In this document: piece after piece, positions 60,149-64,000 of the stretch
Position numbering within the stretch: position 1 is the first letter of the stretch
How the letters are laid out: each line of letters begins with the position of its first letter
NCBI GenBank assembly: GCA_035556195.1
Contig: DATMFK010000067.1
Location: 310,001 to 374,000 of the forward strand
Source: G016756615 sp035556195
Lineage (GTDB): Bacteria > Pseudomonadota > Alphaproteobacteria > Rhizobiales > Rhizobiaceae
Reading direction: 5' to 3'
DNA: 64,000 nt
Position numbers and translations under genes: made by a program
The notes under the pieces: generated by a model
Told to the model about the DNA's origin: nothing
What the model saw: the letters and a program-made list of their open reading frames with translations, nothing else
Database searches by the model: none

Positions 60149-60246
60149 GGGAGGTTGGTGGTGGACGATCCACTCGCCAACCGGGTCAGGTCCGGAAGGA
60201 AGCAGCCCTAACGAGCCCGGACCGGGTCATTGTTCCAGCCTCCCAC
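60149..60246 (+). ncRNA. ffs: Signal recognition particle RNA, small bacterial type
   Basis: The conserved SRP core GGTCAGGTCCGGAAGGAAGC (60184-60203) followed by AGCC is present, and 60149-60158 pairs perfectly (10 bp with one G-U) with 60235-60244. The RNA binds Ffh for membrane targeting. It is upstream of dnaX as in other Rhizobiales. The exact 3' end is not known. Confidence 0.95.
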
Positions 60247-60363
60247 CTCCTCGTCATTCGTTCCTGCTACAGTTCGTCCGGGTTGACGACGCGTCGCGGC
60301 GCGGGCGAAATTCACGCGTGACGGACGGCGCAGGGCCGGGCGCAACGGAGCGGCAAAGGGCGG

Positions 60364-62178
60364 ATGAGCGAAGCCGGAAACGAATCGACAGGCAAGGTAG
60401 GCGGCGCCTATCGGGTGCTCGCGCGCAAATATCGCCCTGCCGATTTCACGAGCCTCATCGGCCAGGAGCCGATGGTTCGCACTCTCACCAACGCTTTTTC
60501 ATCGGGGCGCATCGCACAGGCCTGGATGTTGACCGGTGTCCGCGGCGTCGGCAAGACGACGACCGCGCGCATTCTGGCGCGCGCCCTGAACTACAAGACC
60601 CCCGAGATCGACCAGCCCTCGGTCGACCTTTCCGTGCCCGGCGAGCATTGTCAGGCTATCATGGAAGGCCGCCATGTCGACGTGATCGAAATGGACGCCG
60701 CTTCCCATACCGGCATCGACGATATTCGTGAGATCATCGAGCAGGTGCGCTACGCGCCGGTGTCGGCACGGTACAAGGTGTATATCATCGACGAAGTGCA
60801 CATGCTCTCCACCCAGGCCTTCAACGGACTGTTGAAGACGCTCGAGGAGCCGCCGCCGCATGTGAAGTTCATCTTCGCCACGACGGAGATCCGGAAGGTT
60901 CCCATCACGATCCTGTCGCGATGCCAGCGCTTCGATCTGCGCCGCGTGGACGCCGGTATCCTGACCGAGCATCTGCGTAAGATCGCGGCGCTCGAGGATG
61001 TGACGGTCGAGGACGAGGCTCTCGCCATGGTGGCGCGGGCGGCTGAAGGCTCGGTGCGAGATTCCCTGTCCATCTTCGATCAGGCGATCGCCCATGGCGG
61101 CGGCACGGTGACCGCCGAAGCCGTCAGGATGATGCTCGGTCTCGGAGACCGGGGCCGCGTGATCGATCTATTCGAGCATCTCATGAAGGGTGACGCGGCC
61201 GCCGCGCTCACCGAGTTCCGGTCGCAATACGACACCGGCGCCGACCCTGCGACGGTGCTTACCGATCTCGCCGAATTCAACCATCTCGTGACTCGGCTGA
61301 AGTTCATTCCTTCGGCGGCCAACGACGCTTCCCTGACCGAAAGCGAGCGGCAGCGAGGTCTCGCCTTCTCGCAGTCGCTCTCCGTACGCGTGCTGTCCCG
61401 CGCCTGGCAGATGCTGCTCAAGGGCATCCCCGAGGTGCAGGGTTCGAATCGGCCAGTCAGCGCCGGAGAGATGGTGTTGATCCGTATCGCCCATGCCGCC
61501 ACGCTTCCGACGCTGGACGAGGCGCTGAAGTCGCTCGACGGCATGACTTTGCAGCCCCCTGGCAACGGCGGCGGGCGTCCCTCTCCGGGCGGGGGAGCGG
61601 CGCAGTCCGCAAACGGCGTCGGCGCGGTCTCCCAGACACGCATGCCGCAAGGGCCTACCGGGGGACAGACCATGCGGCTCGTCCAGGGCGGTCCGCAGGC
61701 GGTCCCGGCAACGGTGGGCCCCGAGCCAGAGGCCGACGCAGTGCCCGTGACCTCGCTGGCCGATATCGTCAATCTTGCCGACCGGCACCGCGACATGACG
61801 TTGAAGGTCCTGGTCCGGCGCTGCGTCCGTCTCGTGAAAGTCGAACCCGGCCGCCTTGACGTCAGTTTGACCAGCGAGGCGCCCAAGACCCTCCTGGGCG
61901 ACCTGACCGTCAAGCTGAAGGCATGGACGGGACGAACCTGGATGGTCTCGCTGTCGCGCGAGGAAGGCGGCCAAACCATTTCGGAAATGGAAGCGTCGAA
62001 GCGCGAGAGCGCGATCCTCGATGCCAAGAGCGATCCCACGGTCGCCGCGATCCTGGCCAAGTTCCCTGGCGCCAAGATCATAGACGTACGTATCCCAGAC
62101 GCGCCGGACGTCGACGCCGGTGAGACCGAGTTGCCGCCCGGGGCTGTCGGCGGCGATGACGACGACGACCTGTTTTAG
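60364..62178 (+). CDS. dnaX: DNA polymerase III subunit gamma/tau
   Basis: This 604-residue clamp loader ATPase has Walker A GVRGVGKTT near 58-66, Walker B YIIDEVHML near 140-148, sensor 1 FATTEIRK near 173 and the SRC box LSRCQRFDLRR near 188-198, then domain III and a C-terminal tau extension (~390-604) that binds the polymerase core. In most bacteria four Cys in domain I bind zinc; here only one (GEHCQAI) is seen, a feature of this lineage as far as I recall. The gene ends in an acidic DDDDDLF. ybaB follows 64 nt downstream. Confidence 0.95.
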   Translation: MSEAGNESTGKVGGAYRVLARKYRPADFTSLIGQEPMVRTLTNAFSSGRIAQAWMLTGVRGVGKTTTARILARALNYKTPEIDQPSVDLSVPGEHCQAIMEGRHVDVIEMDAASHTGIDDIREIIEQVRYAPVSARYKVYIIDEVHMLSTQAFNGLLKTLEEPPPHVKFIFATTEIRKVPITILSRCQRFDLRRVDAGILTEHLRKIAALEDVTVEDEALAMVARAAEGSVRDSLSIFDQAIAHGGGTVTAEAVRMMLGLGDRGRVIDLFEHLMKGDAAAALTEFRSQYDTGADPATVLTDLAEFNHLVTRLKFIPSAANDASLTESERQRGLAFSQSLSVRVLSRAWQMLLKGIPEVQGSNRPVSAGEMVLIRIAHAATLPTLDEALKSLDGMTLQPPGNGGGRPSPGGGAAQSANGVGAVSQTRMPQGPTGGQTMRLVQGGPQAVPATVGPEPEADAVPVTSLADIVNLADRHRDMTLKVLVRRCVRLVKVEPGRLDVSLTSEAPKTLLGDLTVKLKAWTGRTWMVSLSREEGGQTISEMEASKRESAILDAKSDPTVAAILAKFPGAKIIDVRIPDAPDVDAGETELPPGAVGGDDDDDLF

Positions 62179-62242
62179 TTGAATTGGTCAGCCCGGTTCC
62201 CGAACGGTGGTCGGAGCCGGTGCTCAAGATGGAGACAAGACG

Positions 62243-62566
62243 ATGAAGGATCTTCTGGGCCTGATGGGCAAGGCCAAGGAAATGCAGGCGAAATTCCAGG
62301 CCATGCAGGAAGAGATCGCCGGGATCGAGGCGACCGGCCAGGCCGGTGGCGGCCTTGTCAAGGTCACGTTGACCGGCAAGTTCGAGATGAAGAAGCTGGA
62401 GATCGACCCCTCGCTGCTCAAAGGCGACGAAGCCGAGATCCTGGAAGACCTCGTTCTTGCCGCGCACAACGATGCCAAGGGCAAGGTCGAGCTGACGATG
62501 CAGGAAAAGACAAAGGAGCTCACGGCCGGCCTGCCGATCCCGCCCGGCATGAAGCTGCCTTTCTGA
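62243..62566 (+). CDS. ybaB: Nucleoid-associated protein, YbaB/EbfC family
   Basis: This 107-residue protein starts MKDLLGLMGKAKEMQAKFQA and contains the family pattern VKVTLTGKFEMKKLEIDPSL near 40-59 and a C-terminal PPGMKLPF. It forms dimers that bind DNA. GGAG lies 9 nt before ATG 62243. The dnaX-ybaB-recR order is very conserved, here with one gene inserted before recR. Confidence 0.94.
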   Translation: MKDLLGLMGKAKEMQAKFQAMQEEIAGIEATGQAGGGLVKVTLTGKFEMKKLEIDPSLLKGDEAEILEDLVLAAHNDAKGKVELTMQEKTKELTAGLPIPPGMKLPF

Positions 62567-62667
62567 TCTCGTCCGAGCGGCGCAGCGGCACAGCCATCTT
62601 TTTGCCGGATTGATCCTCATTCTGGCTGCGACGTGGGGACGTGGCGGCAGCGAGAGTAAGAGGGGAC

Positions 62668-63378
62668 ATGTTGTTCGCCGACCAATGGTCGACGTCCGCG
62701 TTGGGCGTCGTGATTTCCTCGTTCCTCCTCAGTGCCTGCAGCCAGACCGACGCTCTGACCAGCGCCGCCGACACATCCGGCAAACGTTCCTACGGCTACT
62801 CCATGAAGGATCGCGAATGCTTGGCGCGAGCCATGTTCTTCGAATCCAAGCGCTCCAGCCGCGACGGCCTGGTCGCGGTCGGCACGGTCGTGATGAACCG
62901 TTTGCGGTCCAAGCGTCACGGAGACACCATTTGCAAGGTGGTCGGCGAAAAGGGGCAGTTCGCCCCTGGGGTTCTGAGCCGGCCGATGAATTCGAAAGCC
63001 CTGCCTGACGTCCAGGAAGCGGCGGACGCGGTTCTCAAGGGGGAGCGTCATCCCAGGGTGAAGAACGCCATGTTCTTCCATCAGGCCGGTCTGAAGTTCC
63101 CGTACAAGAACATGCATTACGTCCTCGTCGCCGGGGGCAACGCCTTTTACGAGAAGCGGAGCAGGGGGAAGGTGATCTTGCCTCCGGAGGAGCCCAGCAC
63201 GGCGGTCGCATCGGTAAAGCCTGAGATCGACGATACGGTCGTCGCATCCATTCCTCCGGCCGCGTCGCCCAATTCCACCCAGGTCGCGGATGCCGAACAG
63301 CCGGCGATGTCGTTCGAAGCAAGCCAGGAAGATGCCGACGCCATCGGGGCGCTGATCGCCGGCCAGGTCCGCCCATAG
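62668..63378 (+). CDS. Cell wall hydrolase, SleB (Hydrolase_2) family, lipoprotein
   Basis: This 236-residue protein starts MLFADQWSTSALGVVISSFL with a lipobox LLSACS (Cys near residue 24). The SleB domain includes CLARAMFFESKRSSRDG near 51-67 (catalytic-type Glu), AVGTVVMNRLRS near 69-80 and KGQFAPGVLSR near 97-107 and a His-rich MFFHQAG. It is a predicted lytic transglycosylase or amidase anchored in a membrane. A ~65-residue tail rich in Ala/Pro/Ser follows. AGAGGGG precedes ATG 62668. It lies between ybaB and recR. Confidence 0.87.
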   Translation: MLFADQWSTSALGVVISSFLLSACSQTDALTSAADTSGKRSYGYSMKDRECLARAMFFESKRSSRDGLVAVGTVVMNRLRSKRHGDTICKVVGEKGQFAPGVLSRPMNSKALPDVQEAADAVLKGERHPRVKNAMFFHQAGLKFPYKNMHYVLVAGGNAFYEKRSRGKVILPPEEPSTAVASVKPEIDDTVVASIPPAASPNSTQVADAEQPAMSFEASQEDADAIGALIAGQVRP

Positions 63379-63482
63379 TTCAACCCTTGGGCCGCGGCGA
63401 GCTTCGCAGATGTGCTGCTAAGAGGCGAGGTCGGTGCTGCGGCGGAATGGACGCACGGCCCTCCAGGCATTAAATCCCTGGC

Positions 63483-64000
63483 ATGTCCAAGCGAATCGCC
63501 GGCCCCGAGATAGAACGCCTGATCCAGCTCCTGGCCAAGGTGCCGGGGCTGGGGCCGCGTTCGGCACGGCGCGCCGCCCTCCATCTCATCAAGAAGAAGG
63601 AACAGCTCCTTGTGCCCCTCTCCGCGGCCATGGGGGAGGCGGTGGAGAAGGTCCGTGTCTGTTCGACCTGCGGTAATGTCGACACGGTCGATCCCTGCAC
63701 GATCTGTTCCGATCCTCGCCGCGACACGGCGACCATCATCGTGGTCGAGGATGTCGCCGATCTCTGGGCGCTCGAGCGGGCGGGGGCGATGAACGCCAAA
63801 TATCATGTGCTCGGCGGCACCTTGTCACCGCTGGACGGCGTCGGGCCCGAAGACCTCAACATCAAGGGCTTGGTGTCGCGCATCGCCGAGGGCGGCGTGA
63901 GCGAGGTGATATTGGCCGTCAACGCCACTGTCGAGGGCCAGACCACGGCCCACTATCTCACCGACCAGCTCGACGGCTTCGACGTGAAGGTGACACGGCT
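63483..64000 (+). CDS. recR: Recombination protein RecR, N-terminal part (3' end outside window)
   Basis: 172 codons are visible, beginning MSKRIAGPEIERLIQLLAKV with the helix-hairpin-helix PGLGPRSARRAALHL near 21-35, the zinc finger CSTCGNVD...CTIC near 60-75, and Toprim motifs VVEDVADLWALE near 87-98 and EVILAVNATVEGQTTAHYL near 141-159. RecR acts with RecF and RecO in gap repair. The frame is open to the window edge. Confidence 0.95.
   Translation, partial: MSKRIAGPEIERLIQLLAKVPGLGPRSARRAALHLIKKKEQLLVPLSAAMGEAVEKVRVCSTCGNVDTVDPCTICSDPRRDTATIIVVEDVADLWALERAGAMNAKYHVLGGTLSPLDGVGPEDLNIKGLVSRIAEGGVSEVILAVNATVEGQTTAHYLTDQLDGFDVKVTR

Overview
The window is high-GC DNA from an alphaproteobacterium, most likely order Rhizobiales (Mesorhizobium/Phyllobacteriaceae-like). 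This placement is inferred from several signals: an Irr/ICE-controlled mbfA, an FMN-riboswitch ribH2, EcfG-type stress promoters (GGAAC-N17-GTT), a small SRP RNA next to dnaX-ybaB-recR, a cycM/kdsB/pheA neighbourhood, rhizobial-style palindromic intergenic repeats, and many TRAP and ABC solute-binding proteins. Most genes are intact and densely packed. The long ORFs antisense to them are codon-bias shadows.

Layout. 1-6 kb: 5' part of ligD (NHEJ ligase), divergent from the iron exporter mbfA; ribH2 behind a riboswitch; a small ArsR/DUF1127/NIPSNAP/ABM-monooxygenase cluster; a DUF892 stress protein. 6-16.2 kb (minus strand): a LysR regulator, an MttB-superfamily methyltransferase without an amber codon, an old-yellow-enzyme-type demethylase/dehydrogenase, a Tat-exported family 5 binding protein, then a TAXI-TRAP transporter (binding protein, fused permease, DUF1850). 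This looks like uptake and demethylation of an unknown quaternary amine or related organic cation. 16.4-26.2 kb: SnoaL-like protein, small lipoprotein, a carbamoylase-family amidase broken by one stop codon, an MBL hydrolase, a DctPQM TRAP transporter, a TetR regulator with a candidate operator, a fumarylacetoacetate-hydrolase-family enzyme and an acyl-CoA ligase. Together these suggest uptake and CoA-linked or ring-fission catabolism of an organic acid. 26.2-34.2 kb: cysK, LysE exporter, a Cys/Thr-type hydroxyproline dehydratase overlapping a PEP-mutase-like gene, a stress-induced PNPOx-like protein, HAD phosphatase, dut, Lrp regulator, DUF6356, prfC.

34.7-46.9 kb is the most striking part: an 11.5-kb gene for a ~3,840-residue autotransporter built from about 23 autotransporter-associated beta-strand repeats, four copies of a Trp-rich module, three tandem super-repeats and three regularly spaced cysteine pairs, followed by an ialB-family gene. 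46.9-55.7 kb: ghrA-like reductase and a yejABEF-type peptide importer with two different YejA-like binding proteins. 55.8-64 kb: housekeeping genes cycM, kdsB, pheA, nudC, a HIT protein, the SRP RNA (ffs) with a good promoter, dnaX, ybaB, a lipoprotein cell-wall hydrolase and the 5' part of recR.

Regulatory signals read directly from sequence include an Irr box overlapping the mbfA promoter, three EcfG-like promoters (ligD, DUF892, PNPOx-like gene), one FMN riboswitch, one TetR-type inverted repeat and a 23-nt palindrome over the lysR stop codon. No tRNA, rRNA, CRISPR, prophage or insertion sequence was seen.
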